A program made the position numbers and the translations under genes. Positions 7,819 to 16,858 of a DNA stretch of 64,000 bases are shown here, piece after piece. Positions within the stretch are counted from its first letter, which is position 1. Each line of letters begins with the position of its first letter. The notes beneath the pieces are model-generated. The model saw only the letters and a list, made by a program, of their open reading frames with translations. It was not told where the DNA came from and did not search any database. Location of the stretch: assembly GCA_013816805.1 (NCBI GenBank), contig JACDDS010000015.1, positions 1 through 64,000 on the forward strand, in the 5' to 3' direction. The stretch comes from Chitinophagales bacterium (GTDB taxonomy: Bacteria; Bacteroidota; Bacteroidia; Chitinophagales; UBA10324).

Positions 7819-9249
7819 TCAATTTAGTCTTACTGGCTCAGGCTCATTAGTTGCTCCATGTACACTTTCATAAAAAGGACGGTGCTTTCTTTTTTGTATC
7901 CTGTTATTAAGTTGTGCTTCCTTTGAAAGTGAGTTTAAAATGATCAGTCCTACCAGGTAAAAAGGGATACATGGTATTTTAAAACGCACCAGGGCGCCAA
8001 AATTATAGGATGTAAAACCCACCGCAAAAGCAAAGCATAAAGAGAAAAATAAACAGAAAAAAAGTGTTGGATTTTTGAGGGAGAATTGCACTAAATTTTT
8101 TATCCCGCTTTTCGACAGCACGTAAACGGTAAACAATAATATAAAAGCACTTTCCAGGGCTGCGGCTAAAATTACCAGGCTGTGTGCTTCCCACAAATAA
8201 GGCCTGAAGAGCGTAACATTAATAGCCAGGGGAACTTTGCTTATAACGTTTGTCCATGTTCCTGTCATAGTACCGAGGCTGTACCCCGACTCATTCTGAG
8301 TTTGGGCAAGATACCCGTGCCACAGCTGAAAATCACTGGCAGTTTTCATTAGATTTTCTATCGAAAATTTTGAAAACTGGTTTCCTAAATTTATGATAAG
8401 TGCATATCCTGATAGCAGGGTGATAGCAATTACAAAAGGCCCGCTTACAATCTTTAAAAAAGAACTTTTAATAATATTTCTGTAAGTAAGAAATATCCAA
8501 AACAACAATGCAGGAAGAAAACTGATAATAATATACGGCTTGATGATAATAGAAATATATGCAAGTACCAGAAGCACAAAAGAGTTGATGATCAGGTTTT
8601 TTTTCCGGAAAAAAATCTGGTAGGAGCACCGGGTGATCCAGCCTAAGCATCCAAACGTTACTGAATCTTTTAAAATGCCGGAGCCCCAGAAGAAGACCGA
8701 GGGCACAAATAAAATAGCCCATGCAAAGGCAACATATTTTTTAGGATATATGTTGACAAAAGTCAGATATAAAGCCCATACGCCGGTATAGGATAGAACC
8801 GCAATCATCATGGACATTACCGGATACGAGTGGAAACTGAATATGCTGATGATACCATAAACTTTATCGGTCATCCAGCCGGAAGGGTCACGAAAAAATG
8901 TTGCAGCATGGGTGTAGTTATACAGCGAAAAAGTAGTTGCATTAGCAGGTAAAAAAAGAAATTGGAAAAAGGTGAACACAGAATTATTGAGGGCTATATT
9001 AAAAATTCCTGCATCTGAATAATAATAGATCGTATCTCCCCCAGGGTAATAAAAACCATAGACGAGGCCCATGGCAATACCTCCCAAAATCTTTACCAGG
9101 AGTCCCGGAATAAAAAACTTTTTAAGAGGGGAATCACGAAGGTTTATATTCCGGATTAAAAATGCTGCAATCAAAATGGTGATAAAATATATCGGGACCA
9201 ATATATAATCAGAATGGAAGAAGAGCTGTACCCCAATATCTTTTTTCAT
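7819..9249 (-). CDS. polytopic membrane protein of unknown function
   Basis: The 476-residue protein has about ten to twelve predicted transmembrane segments. The family is not recognised with certainty. The pattern of an early periplasmic loop with an acidic motif (YYPGGDTIYYYSDA), a WGSGILKDS segment after a hydrophobic helix, and long alternating helices resembles GT-C type glycosyltransferases or Wzy-like O-antigen polymerases, but no diagnostic motif proves this. The C-terminal tail is polar and basic (NNRIQKRKHRPF). It lies 49 nt downstream of the aminotransferase at 9299-10456, also on the minus strand, so the two may be co-transcribed. A role in surface polysaccharide is only inference. 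Confidence 0.6.
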   Translation of the reverse strand: MKKDIGVQLFFHSDYILVPIYFITILIAAFLIRNINLRDSPLKKFFIPGLLVKILGGIAMGLVYGFYYPGGDTIYYYSDAGIFNIALNNSVFTFFQFLFLPANATTFSLYNYTHAATFFRDPSGWMTDKVYGIISIFSFHSYPVMSMMIAVLSYTGVWALYLTFVNIYPKKYVAFAWAILFVPSVFFWGSGILKDSVTFGCLGWITRCSYQIFFRKKNLIINSFVLLVLAYISIIIKPYIIISFLPALLFWIFLTYRNIIKSSFLKIVSGPFVIAITLLSGYALIINLGNQFSKFSIENLMKTASDFQLWHGYLAQTQNESGYSLGTMTGTWTNVISKVPLAINVTLFRPYLWEAHSLVILAAALESAFILLFTVYVLSKSGIKNLVQFSLKNPTLFFCLFFSLCFAFAVGFTSYNFGALVRFKIPCIPFYLVGLIILNSLSKEAQLNNRIQKRKHRPFYESVHGATNEPEPVRLN

Positions 9250-9298
9250 GACCTTTTTAAACCTATACTTTTAATATTTATTGATTCCTGGCGTTGTT

Positions 9299-10456
9299 TT
9301 ATATTTTTATTAAGCGCTCAGCAGCTGATTCCAGCGTATGATCTTCTTTCGCGAAACAAAACCGCAGCATTTTATTATCTAAGCTATTGTGGTAAAAAGC
9401 GGAGACAGGGATAGAAGCTACTCCGTGCTCTTTTGTAATCCGGATGGCAAAATCTGTATCTTTTTCCATTGTAATTTCTTTATAGCTGAGCATTTGAAAA
9501 TAGCTCCCGTCGGCAGGCTTAGCTATAAACCGGGATTCTTTGATCAGCTTTAAAAAATAATCCCGTTTTCCCTGGTAAAAGTCCCTAAGACCTGAATAAT
9601 AGGATTGCTCTTTTAACATTTCTGCAAAAGCATATTGGTAAGGAGTGTTAGCCGAAAAAACAATGAACTGATGGGCTTTACGGAATTCACGCATTAGTTC
9701 AGCCGGAGCGAGGCAGTACCCCATTTTCCATCCAGTATTATGGTAGGTTTTTCCAAAAGAAAAAATTACAAAGCTCCGTTCTGCAAGTAAAGGATATCGA
9801 AGAACACTCTGATGGGCATGATCATCAAAAATAATATGCTCATAGACCTCATCGCTTAAAATAATAATATCGGAATTAGAAGTAAGCCTCTGCAATTCCT
9901 CCATGTCATTTTTGCTCATCACCATTCCTGAAGGATTATGAGGCGTATTGATAATAATCATCCGGGTCCGGTCACTTATACATTTTCTCACTTCATGCCA
10001 GTTAATAGAATAATCGGGCGATGTTAGCTCTATGTACACCGGTATACCCAGGTTAAGCTCAACAGCAGGGGCATAACAATCGTAGGCGGGTTCAAATATT
10101 ATTACTTCATCTCCTTCGTGAACTACGGCTGTTATGGCCGCGTAAATTGCTTCTGTACCTCCGGAGGTGATGGTGATCTCTGTTTCAGGACTATACTTTG
10201 CCTGGTAAAGTAACTCTGCCTTTTCTGCTATTGCTTCGCGTAACGATAAAATTCCGGGCATGGGCGCATACTGATTCATTCCCTTTCTCATATAATATTC
10301 CACCAGGGAAATCAATCTTTCATCACAAAGAAAATCCGGAAACCCCTGGGATAAATTAATAGCACCACATTCATTGGCCAGTGTTGACATGATGGTGAAG
10401 ATGGTAGTCCCTCTTCCGGGTAATTTAGATTTTATCGGCGTACGAAAGGCAGGCAT
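9299..10456 (-). CDS. PLP-dependent aminotransferase, methionine/kynurenine type (YbdL-like)
   Basis: This is a fold-type I class I/II aminotransferase of 385 residues. It opens with SKLPGRGTTIFTIMSTLANECGA.NLSQGFPDF in pieces typical of YbdL and kynurenine aminotransferase, then has the NTPHNPSG motif, the LSDEVYEHIIFD motif and the Schiff-base lysine in SFGKTYHNTGWK. C-terminal PLP and substrate residues (LRFCFAKED) are present. YbdL-type enzymes transaminate methionine, using keto acids such as 2-oxo-4-methylthiobutanoate in methionine salvage. The precise substrate here is not determined by sequence. The ATG at 10456 gives the family N-terminus. Confidence 0.88.
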   Translation of the reverse strand: MPAFRTPIKSKLPGRGTTIFTIMSTLANECGAINLSQGFPDFLCDERLISLVEYYMRKGMNQYAPMPGILSLREAIAEKAELLYQAKYSPETEITITSGGTEAIYAAITAVVHEGDEVIIFEPAYDCYAPAVELNLGIPVYIELTSPDYSINWHEVRKCISDRTRMIIINTPHNPSGMVMSKNDMEELQRLTSNSDIIILSDEVYEHIIFDDHAHQSVLRYPLLAERSFVIFSFGKTYHNTGWKMGYCLAPAELMREFRKAHQFIVFSANTPYQYAFAEMLKEQSYYSGLRDFYQGKRDYFLKLIKESRFIAKPADGSYFQMLSYKEITMEKDTDFAIRITKEHGVASIPVSAFYHNSLDNKMLRFCFAKEDHTLESAAERLIKI

Positions 10457-10652
10457 AAGTTTTTAAAAATAAAAAAAATCGGCTGCTTATGAGAGAATGC
10501 TAAACCTTAATCTTACTGAATACGATAGATATGGATAATTTAAACTGGTTTATTGCAGTGTCTTAGCTTTATCAATTCCATTTTTTCCTGTGCCTTGAAT
10601 TTCATTTATTTGCTATGTGGGGCGACCGTATTACGTTAAGGCGATATGAGCT

Positions 10653-11381
10653 ATGAGTTTTCTTCTTCTCTTTTTTATATTCTATAAATGTCATGGTGCT
10701 CAGCCTGATGCAGATACTACTGAGCATACGTTAGTTATTTCTCATGACAGATGGGACGGTCTGTTAAGAAAATATGTTTCTGCATCCGGTACTGTTAATT
10801 ATAAGGATCTGCTGCGCGAAAAACCAAAGCTTGACAGCTATTTAAAGGAGTTAAGTGAAACACCCGCTTCAGAGGCATGGACGCGAAATGAACAGATAGC
10901 CTATTGGATAAATGCTTATAATGCTTTTACGGTTGATCTTATCCTTAGGAATTACCCGGTAAAAAGCATACGTGATCTTAATTCAGGTAAGCCGTGGGAC
11001 GATCCCTTTATTCACCTTAATGGTAAAACATATACACTGAATGCTATTGAGAATATCCTTCGTGAAAAGTTTTCGGATCCAAGGATTCATTTTGCTATCA
11101 ATTGTGCATCGAGGTCCTGTCCTAAATTGATGAATGCAGCATTTAATTCCGGTTCATTAGAGCAACAGTTAACGAAGCTGACGGTTGAATTTATAAATGA
11201 TCCAATTAAAAATAAGATTGCGGCCGGGAAAATAGAAGTATCTCCTATTTTCAACTGGTACAAAAATGATTTTCTGAAGTACGGATCGCTGATTTATTTT
11301 ATCAATAAATATTCAGCATCAAAAATTTCTCCTGACGCATCCATCATTTACCTGGATTATGATTGGAGCTTAAACGAATAA
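10653..11381 (+). CDS. DUF547 domain secreted protein
   Basis: The 242-residue protein starts with a hydrophobic signal segment (MSFLLLFFIFYKCHGAQ), followed by a DUF547 domain with its hallmark motifs YWINAYNAFTVDLIL (about 95-109) and FAINCASRSCPKL (about 150-162). The biochemical role of DUF547 is unknown; the conserved Cys pair and Asn/His residues suggest a papain-like or peroxidase-related fold, but that is inference. It is followed after only 7 nt by the TIGR04282 glycosyltransferase, so the two form an operon. DUF547 genes often neighbour arsenosugar-type clusters, which fits the ArsS gene further on. Confidence 0.85.
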   Translation: MSFLLLFFIFYKCHGAQPDADTTEHTLVISHDRWDGLLRKYVSASGTVNYKDLLREKPKLDSYLKELSETPASEAWTRNEQIAYWINAYNAFTVDLILRNYPVKSIRDLNSGKPWDDPFIHLNGKTYTLNAIENILREKFSDPRIHFAINCASRSCPKLMNAAFNSGSLEQQLTKLTVEFINDPIKNKIAAGKIEVSPIFNWYKNDFLKYGSLIYFINKYSASKISPDASIIYLDYDWSLNE

Positions 11382-11388
11382 TTGTTTT

Positions 11389-11988
11389 ATGAAAAACAGT
11401 AGTTTACTAATTATTTTCATTAAAAATCCCGTAATCGGAAAGGTGAAAACCAGGCTTGCAAAAACGCTTGGTGATGAGAAGGCACTGGATATTTATATGC
11501 AACTGTTGCAGCATACCCAAAAGGTTACACGTAAGCTTTCTTTTGATAAAGCGGTTTTTTATTCAGATGCTATTGATAACAATGACATGTGGGATAATGG
11601 CAATTATCAAAAATATCTTCAGGAAGGGAGCGACCTGGGAAAGCGCATGGTAAATGCTTTTAAAATAGCGTTTAGCAAAGGATATCGTAAGGTGGTGATC
11701 ATTGGAAGCGACTGCTTCGACATAACTTCCAAAATTATAAATGATGCATTCGAGGCATTACCCCAAAATAATTTTGTGATTGGTCCCTCACACGACGGTG
11801 GTTATTATTTATTCGGAATGAGCACACTGTACGCCTCTATTTTTAAAAACAAAAGATGGAGCTCTGATGAGGTATTGCACGATACGCTGGTGGATATCCG
11901 GAATATGAACGGCTCTTATAAATTATTAAAGGAACTGGTGGATATAGATACTGAAGATGATTTAATGACGGTGAAAAACCTTGCTTAA
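11389..11988 (+). CDS. TIGR04282 family arsenosugar-type glycosyltransferase
   Basis: The 199-residue protein belongs to the DUF2064/CofC-like nucleotidyl- or glycosyltransferase family. Its motifs are LLIIFIKNPVIGKVKTRLAK at the N-terminus (nucleotide-binding GKVKTRL), GSDLGKRM, VVIIGSDCFD with the metal-binding Asp, and FVIGPSHDGGYYLFGM. Members of TIGR04282 co-occur with the ArsS radical SAM protein and are annotated as arsenosugar-biosynthesis glycosyltransferases. The assignment of step is inferred from genome context, not shown biochemically. It is translated with the upstream DUF547 gene (7-nt gap), and the ArsS block lies 4 kb away on the same strand. Confidence 0.85.
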   Translation: MKNSSLLIIFIKNPVIGKVKTRLAKTLGDEKALDIYMQLLQHTQKVTRKLSFDKAVFYSDAIDNNDMWDNGNYQKYLQEGSDLGKRMVNAFKIAFSKGYRKVVIIGSDCFDITSKIINDAFEALPQNNFVIGPSHDGGYYLFGMSTLYASIFKNKRWSSDEVLHDTLVDIRNMNGSYKLLKELVDIDTEDDLMTVKNLA

Positions 11989-11994
11989 ACCAAA

Positions 11995-12783
11995 TCATAA
12001 ATCCCTCTTTTGTAAAACGAACATGGCAATGGCGGTGAATAAAAGCAAATAGAATCCAGTCAGAATCACTCCATTTATATTTATTTGCTGCTGCAGCGTT
12101 CCTCCCATCAACTTCTCAAAAGGTGAGTTAATAAGTTTACGGATGATACTTAATGGCATATATAAAGCGATCTTTTCAGGAAGTTTATATACCATAATTG
12201 GTTCAATAACGTAAGTATAAAGCAGCAGGAGTCCAATGGTCAGAGCTGCCTTTTTAATGATAATAGCGAGCATCAGCGCAAAGGAGAGAAATCCTAATAA
12301 TTGTAAAAAATAGGACAGGATAAAATGTGAATTTCCCCACATACTATTAAAGCTAACGTTGTTCGAATAACTATATCCTAAAATTAAAGCAAGCATTAAA
12401 AGGAGAATGGAGGACGTGGCGCTCAGCAATGCAACGGTAATTAATTTTGAAAAAAGAAATTCACTCCTCGTCAGGCCATCTACAATATTCTGCCGCAGGG
12501 TTCTGAACTCATATTCGTTGCAGACGGTAATGATTATTACAATGGCAGGAATCACCATAAAGAAACCGGCAATATAAGTCAGCCATTGCCAGATATCCGG
12601 AAAGCGGAAAATTCCGAATTTATCAAATTGAATATCTGAATCATTGTTTAGGGTAATGTTAAAAGAGTTAAGGCTGCTCAGCACAAATGCCATCAATAAA
12701 AAATAAAGAATTGTTAAAATCCAGAATGTGCGGTTATGCACTAATTTCCGGACTTCAATTTTCCAAAGGTTAGAGACCATCAT
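11995..12783 (-). CDS. ABC-2 type transporter permease
   Basis: The 262-residue protein has six hydrophobic segments and the usual ABC-2 opening: a short cytosolic helix (LWKIEVRKLVHNRTFWIL) leading into TM1, and an NEYEFRTLRQNIVDGLTRSEF coupling segment between TM2 and TM3 in NatB/YhaP-like proteins. It would form the membrane channel for the ATPase encoded immediately upstream on the same strand, whose stop overlaps this start (TAATG). The cargo is unknown. Such pairs export lipids, antibiotics or small ions, and nothing in this sequence distinguishes between them. Confidence 0.88.
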   Translation of the reverse strand: MMVSNLWKIEVRKLVHNRTFWILTILYFLLMAFVLSSLNSFNITLNNDSDIQFDKFGIFRFPDIWQWLTYIAGFFMVIPAIVIIITVCNEYEFRTLRQNIVDGLTRSEFLFSKLITVALLSATSSILLLMLALILGYSYSNNVSFNSMWGNSHFILSYFLQLLGFLSFALMLAIIIKKAALTIGLLLLYTYVIEPIMVYKLPEKIALYMPLSIIRKLINSPFEKLMGGTLQQQININGVILTGFYLLLFTAIAMFVLQKRDL

Positions 12784-13679
12784 TATTGCTTTGTAATTTC
12801 CAGGAAATAAGATTCCAGGGTTTTCTTTTTAAATGACAGGTAAGACAGACAAATTCCTTTTTCGAAAAAATCCTGATTAATTCTGCTTCCGGTGATCCCA
12901 GGTTCGGCCAGGGCGGCACTAAAAATTCCCTGTGAGGTTTTTGTGATATTTCTTAAATAGGAAAGATGGTGCATTGCTTCCACCAATTGCAGTTCATCAT
13001 CAGCACAGAATTCAACACTGGCATTTTCATTTACCACTTCGTTTACCAGGCCTGATATCAACACTTCTCCCTGTTTCAGCACCGCTACGTGCGTACAAAC
13101 CTTTTCCACTTCATCCAGCATGTGGCTTGCCAGAATTATTGTGGTCCCTTGCAATGCAATACTCCGTATCAGGTTCCGTACATCTGCAATACCCTGCGGG
13201 TCGAGACCATTGGTTGGCTCATCGAGTACCAGCACTTCCGGTTGGTTAAGCAAAGCAGATGCAATAGCAAGGCGTTGCTTCATCCCGAAAGAAAAATTTT
13301 TGAACAGGTCATTCCGCCGATTAGATAAACCAACTGTTTGCAATACACCATCGATCCCCGAGTAAGGGATATTCTTGATATCACAGCTGATTTTTAGATT
13401 ATTAACAGCAGATAAATAGGGGTATATATTTGGTTGCTCCAGCAATGCTCCTATTCGCAACAGGGCTTCTTTAGAAAATGGCTTTTCAAACCATGTAAAG
13501 GAACCTGAAGAAGCGTGAATGACGCCAAGAATAATTCCTAAGGTGGTGGATTTTCCGCTGCCATTGGGTCCTAAAATTCCAAAAATATTGCCCGGTTCAA
13601 TTGTAAGAGTTAAATCGTTAACCGCGTGTACGTGGTTGTAAAATTTGTGAAGACTGGAAATCTTTAAAACTGAGGGCAT
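12783..13679 (-). CDS. ABC transporter ATP-binding protein
   Basis: This is the ATPase subunit for the adjoining ABC-2 permease. Motifs seen: Walker A GPNGSGKST, Q-loop region LLEQPN, signature FSFGMKQRLA, Walker B LVLDEPTNGLDP and the switch histidine in ASHMLDE. The C-terminal extension of about 90 residues is typical of CcmA/NatA-type exporters. The frame is open to 13724, but that would use a TTG and add 15 atypical residues. The ATG at 13679 gives MPSVLKISSLHKFY, the normal start for this family, and is preferred. The gene overlaps the permease by one base, so the two are translationally coupled. Confidence 0.92.
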   Translation of the reverse strand: MPSVLKISSLHKFYNHVHAVNDLTLTIEPGNIFGILGPNGSGKSTTLGIILGVIHASSGSFTWFEKPFSKEALLRIGALLEQPNIYPYLSAVNNLKISCDIKNIPYSGIDGVLQTVGLSNRRNDLFKNFSFGMKQRLAIASALLNQPEVLVLDEPTNGLDPQGIADVRNLIRSIALQGTTIILASHMLDEVEKVCTHVAVLKQGEVLISGLVNEVVNENASVEFCADDELQLVEAMHHLSYLRNITKTSQGIFSAALAEPGITGSRINQDFFEKGICLSYLSFKKKTLESYFLEITKQ

Positions 13680-13768
13680 GCCGGAATTAATCCAGGCAAG
13701 GTCTGAAAAATATTTGAACTGCAATATGCTGCAATAAATATGATTTGAATCAATTGATATAGTTCATA

Positions 13769-13808
13769 AAAATAAAACCCGCAGATTTTAGACTGCAGGT
13801 TTTATTTT
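13769..13808 (-). terminator. hairpin terminator after the sugar dehydrogenase-like gene
   Basis: AAAATAAAACCCGCAG (13769-13784) pairs with CTGCAGGTTTTATTTT (13793-13808) around an 8-nt loop, with one mismatch. Its A/T-rich flanks give a U-tract on either strand. It lies 12 nt past the stop of the minus-strand gene at 13820-15295 and before the ABC operon, so it should end that transcript. Confidence 0.75.
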
Positions 13809-13819
13809 AACACTATAAT

Positions 13820-15295
13820 TTATTCAACTATAAGTTTTTGACTTGTTAATCCTCTCGAAGAATTCATTTGAAGAATAAAATTACCTGATGACAGCGTTCC
13901 CGGTTCAATCTGCCACCTGTTCCAGCCCTGGTGGGCATTTAATTTTTGACTGAATACAGTTTGACCCAAAACGTTTGTGATTATAAGAGTGCATTTCTCA
14001 TTTTGATTGGAGTTCCAATCTAGTGTAAACATTCCGTTATTAGGATTCGGATATAATTGCAGGAAATGATCAGCGGTGAGCAGTGCTGTTTTACCTGCAA
14101 GCTGGGAGGCATCGACAACGTGATAGATGGTTCCATCAAACGTGTTCGTGACAAATAATTCACCTCTGTAATTTACTCCCCAGGCTACGTAGGAATAATC
14201 GGCCAGGTTAAGTAAAACGGAATTTTCCCAGGTACTTCCATTTTTAAATAGCACTTTAAAATTTCCACTGCAATAATCATTATAGAAATATTTTCCGAAC
14301 ATATTTTGAAAGTTCGTTCCGCGATAAACGTATCCGCCAATAACCGAGCAATCACCATTGTCCTGATGAGGGTAATCATAAACCGGGAAAACGTAGTTTG
14401 ACATGCTGCCACAACCGGTTAAATTGTAAGGATGGTTTCCTTCATAGCAACGCCAGCCATAGTTTTCACCACCATTACTCGGTGAGAGCTGCAGATCAAC
14501 TTCTTCCCATGCATTCTGCCCTACATCACCAATCCAAAGGTCATTTGTTAATTGGTCAAAGCTAAAACGCCATGGGTTACGCATTCCAAGTGCCCATATC
14601 TCATCCTTATATCCTGATACACCTACAAAAGGGTTCGATGGCGGAATGCTGTAAGGATTTCCGGAGTGAACATCAATACGAAGCATTTTCCCCAATAACT
14701 CTTTTGGGTTTTGCGCATTATTCTGAAAATCTCCTTCGGGGCCGCCATCACCCAAGCCTATATATAAATAATTATCAGGACCAAACCTTAGACATCCACC
14801 ATTGTGGTTTGGAGAGGGCTGATGAACTCCAAGAATTTTAAGCTCACTTTGTTTATCTGCTTTGTTCGGATTAGTATTGCTTACCTGAAACCGTGCAATA
14901 CGTGTATCCTGGTTTTGATTAATATAGTTTACATAGAAATAGCCATTGTTCTTATAGTCAGGATCAAAAGCTAAACCAAGAAGCCCCTGCTCACTTCCAA
15001 CTGAATAAACTTTATTGGTGATGTCGAGAAAAGGTTTAGCTCTTTTATTTCCTGCAGAATCACAGATCCAGATTTTTCCGCTTTGCTCAACAATAAACAA
15101 CCGGCTGTCACCGCAATTTTCAATATCCAGGGCTCCTGAATATCCGCTTGAAAAAGGAACCAGCTGAAGCGTGGGTAATTGTGCACTACTCCATTTAGAA
15201 GTACACACTATTATTGAAAAGAAGAAAAGGAAACTAATAACCCGGCCATAAAGAAAACCTGTTAAATTTTTTTTTGAAAGTAATGTGTGCGTCAT
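13820..15295 (-). CDS. secreted PQQ-type sugar dehydrogenase-like protein, T9SS type A
   Basis: The 491-residue protein starts with a signal peptide (FFFSIIVCTSKWSSAQ). The next 370 residues form a six-bladed propeller of the glucose/sorbosone dehydrogenase and HHIP-like family: GLLGLAFDPDYKNNGYFYVNY, LRFGPDNYLYIGLGDGG, LGKMLRIDVHSG, EIWALGMRNPWRFSFD, and VFPVYDYPH. The last 80 residues are a type A T9SS sorting domain (LYPNPNNGMFTLDW ... GNFILQMNSS). Members oxidise sugars with PQQ, but the cofactor contacts cannot be confirmed here. It is a predicted cell-surface protein. It is transcribed divergently from the nucleoside phosphorylase gene and is probably unrelated to the arsenosugar set. 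Confidence 0.87.
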   Translation of the reverse strand: MTHTLLSKKNLTGFLYGRVISFLFFFSIIVCTSKWSSAQLPTLQLVPFSSGYSGALDIENCGDSRLFIVEQSGKIWICDSAGNKRAKPFLDITNKVYSVGSEQGLLGLAFDPDYKNNGYFYVNYINQNQDTRIARFQVSNTNPNKADKQSELKILGVHQPSPNHNGGCLRFGPDNYLYIGLGDGGPEGDFQNNAQNPKELLGKMLRIDVHSGNPYSIPPSNPFVGVSGYKDEIWALGMRNPWRFSFDQLTNDLWIGDVGQNAWEEVDLQLSPSNGGENYGWRCYEGNHPYNLTGCGSMSNYVFPVYDYPHQDNGDCSVIGGYVYRGTNFQNMFGKYFYNDYCSGNFKVLFKNGSTWENSVLLNLADYSYVAWGVNYRGELFVTNTFDGTIYHVVDASQLAGKTALLTADHFLQLYPNPNNGMFTLDWNSNQNEKCTLIITNVLGQTVFSQKLNAHQGWNRWQIEPGTLSSGNFILQMNSSRGLTSQKLIVE

Positions 15296-15634
15296 AGAAA
15301 TAAATTTATAGGTTAAAAATTAATGATTGGTTAACCAATTTTACGCATAAATACCATGCAAAAAAAATAGTCTTTAGCTGTTCTTTTTCTGCAGTAGATA
15401 CTCTTCATATTTGAATATCTGTTGAATAAGTAATCTTAAGGAAAACTAAATTATAACAATCCTGCGCTACCTGCCCTTGGAAATATCAAGGGTTACTAAG
15501 CTTTTTTTTCATTGACGCCTATATAAATTCGACCATCTTTAAAAGAATCTTCTTCATCCTTAACATACTTTTACATTTTACCAGAGGCAGTTAAATAATT
15601 TTGTCCACCAGATTATTATATAGCAGAAAACGAT
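15296..15634. other. divergent intergenic region, no gene
   Basis: No coding signal is seen in these 339 nt between the divergent sugar dehydrogenase-like gene and the purine nucleoside phosphorylase gene. It contains a small hairpin (CCCTTG at 15474-15479 with CAAGGG at 15487-15492) and a TAATTTTG at 15596-15603, which matches the TAnnTTTG -7 consensus 31 nt before the phosphorylase ATG but lacks a clear -33 partner. Confidence 0.45.
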
Positions 15635-16459
15635 ATGGAATTAACGGACCAGATTAAACAAGCAGCTGCATACATTCAGAATAAAAAAATTTCAGAACCA
15701 CAAATTGGAATTATTCTTGGAACCGGAATTGGTAAGCTTGGTGATAAAATTCAGGCAGATGTAATAATTAACTACGAAGAGATACCTCACTTTCCCCTTT
15801 CTACTATTGAATTTCACAGTGGTAAATTAATCTATGGCAATCTTGGAGGAAAGAAGGTAATTGCACTGCAGGGTCGCTTCCATGCATATGAAGGTTATAC
15901 CATGCAGCAAATCACGTTTCCTGTAAGGGTTTTGAAGCAGCTCGGAGTTCGGGAGTTGATCATTACCAATGCTGCAGGAAGTATGAATCCAGCTATGAAG
16001 AAAGGAGAATTGATGGTTATTGAGGATCATATAAACCTGCAGCCTGGAAATCCGCTTGCCGGTAAAAATTACAATGAATTAGGCTCCCGGTTTCCCGATA
16101 TGAGCAAGCCATATAACCATTCGATGATTCAAAAATTATCAGACATTGCAGCTCACATGAACCTTACGCTCCATAAAGGTGTTTACGTGTCCGTGCAAGG
16201 TCCTAATCTCGAGACAAAAGCCGAATACCGTTATCTGAGAATGATTGGTGCAGACGTTGTTGGTATGTCAACTGTTCCTGAGGTGATCGTTGCAAATCAC
16301 TCGTCTCTGCCTGTAGCAGCAATTTCTGTAATTACGGATGAGTGCGATCCGGAAAATCTAAAACCTGTTAGCATTGCGGATATCATTGAAACGGCTGGCA
16401 AAGCTGAAGTGTTTCTTACTTCATTAATCTATAAGTATATAGAAGAAGTGAACTTTTAA
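15635..16459 (+). CDS. purine nucleoside phosphorylase (trimeric class)
   Basis: The 274-residue protein shows the PNP/MTAP family motifs: IGIILGTGIGKLGDKI (phosphate-binding), FHSGKLIYG and LQGRFHAYEGYTMQQITFPVRVLK, then LIITNAAGSMNP, and VYVSVQGPNLETKAEYR followed by GADVVGMSTVPEVIVA (base and ribose site). It splits purine nucleosides with phosphate to free base and (deoxy)ribose 1-phosphate. It starts a tight run with the CMD-like gene (34-nt gap) and arsS (32-nt gap). In arsenosugar loci a phosphorylase of this kind is proposed to remove adenine from the arsenic-containing adenosyl intermediate. General purine salvage remains possible. Confidence 0.92.
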   Translation: MELTDQIKQAAAYIQNKKISEPQIGIILGTGIGKLGDKIQADVIINYEEIPHFPLSTIEFHSGKLIYGNLGGKKVIALQGRFHAYEGYTMQQITFPVRVLKQLGVRELIITNAAGSMNPAMKKGELMVIEDHINLQPGNPLAGKNYNELGSRFPDMSKPYNHSMIQKLSDIAAHMNLTLHKGVYVSVQGPNLETKAEYRYLRMIGADVVGMSTVPEVIVANHSSLPVAAISVITDECDPENLKPVSIADIIETAGKAEVFLTSLIYKYIEEVNF

Positions 16460-16493
16460 ATGAATTATTATAACTAAGTCATATCAAAAATAT

Positions 16494-16826
16494 ATGAAGA
16501 CCTATTACAACCCCGATGATCTTAAAAAATTTGGAAATATTTCCGAATTCGATAAACCGCTTGCGGATAAATTTTTCAGCTGGTATGGAGACGTCTTTGC
16601 TGAAGGTGCACTTACAGCCCGGGAAAAATCATTGATTGCCCTGGCCGTTTCACATGCCGTTCAATGCCCCTATTGCATCGATGCATACAGTGAAGACACG
16701 CTTGCAAAAGGATGTACCGAAGAGCAAATGATGGAAGCAGTTCATGTAGCAGCTGCCATCCGGGGTGGTGCTTCTCTCGTACATGCCACACAGATGATGA
16801 ATAAGGCAAAAGAACTTTCCATGTAA
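16494..16826 (+). CDS. carboxymuconolactone decarboxylase-like protein, arsenosugar-associated
   Basis: This 110-residue AhpD/CMD-like protein has the redox CxxC motif in CPYCIDAY with the following conserved residues, and the AVHVAAAIRGGASLVHA helix that completes the active site. The family resembles AhpD-type peroxidases. A subset occurs next to ArsS and is annotated as arsenosugar-biosynthesis-associated peroxidase-like protein; the N-terminus (YYNPDDLKKFGNI) fits that subset. Its reaction is not established. It lies between the nucleoside phosphorylase and arsS genes in the same direction with gaps of about 33 nt, so it is probably in one operon with them. Confidence 0.85.
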   Translation: MKTYYNPDDLKKFGNISEFDKPLADKFFSWYGDVFAEGALTAREKSLIALAVSHAVQCPYCIDAYSEDTLAKGCTEEQMMEAVHVAAAIRGGASLVHATQMMNKAKELSM

Positions 16827-16858
16827 TTTTCTTTATAACCGCATTTCATCACAGCCTC

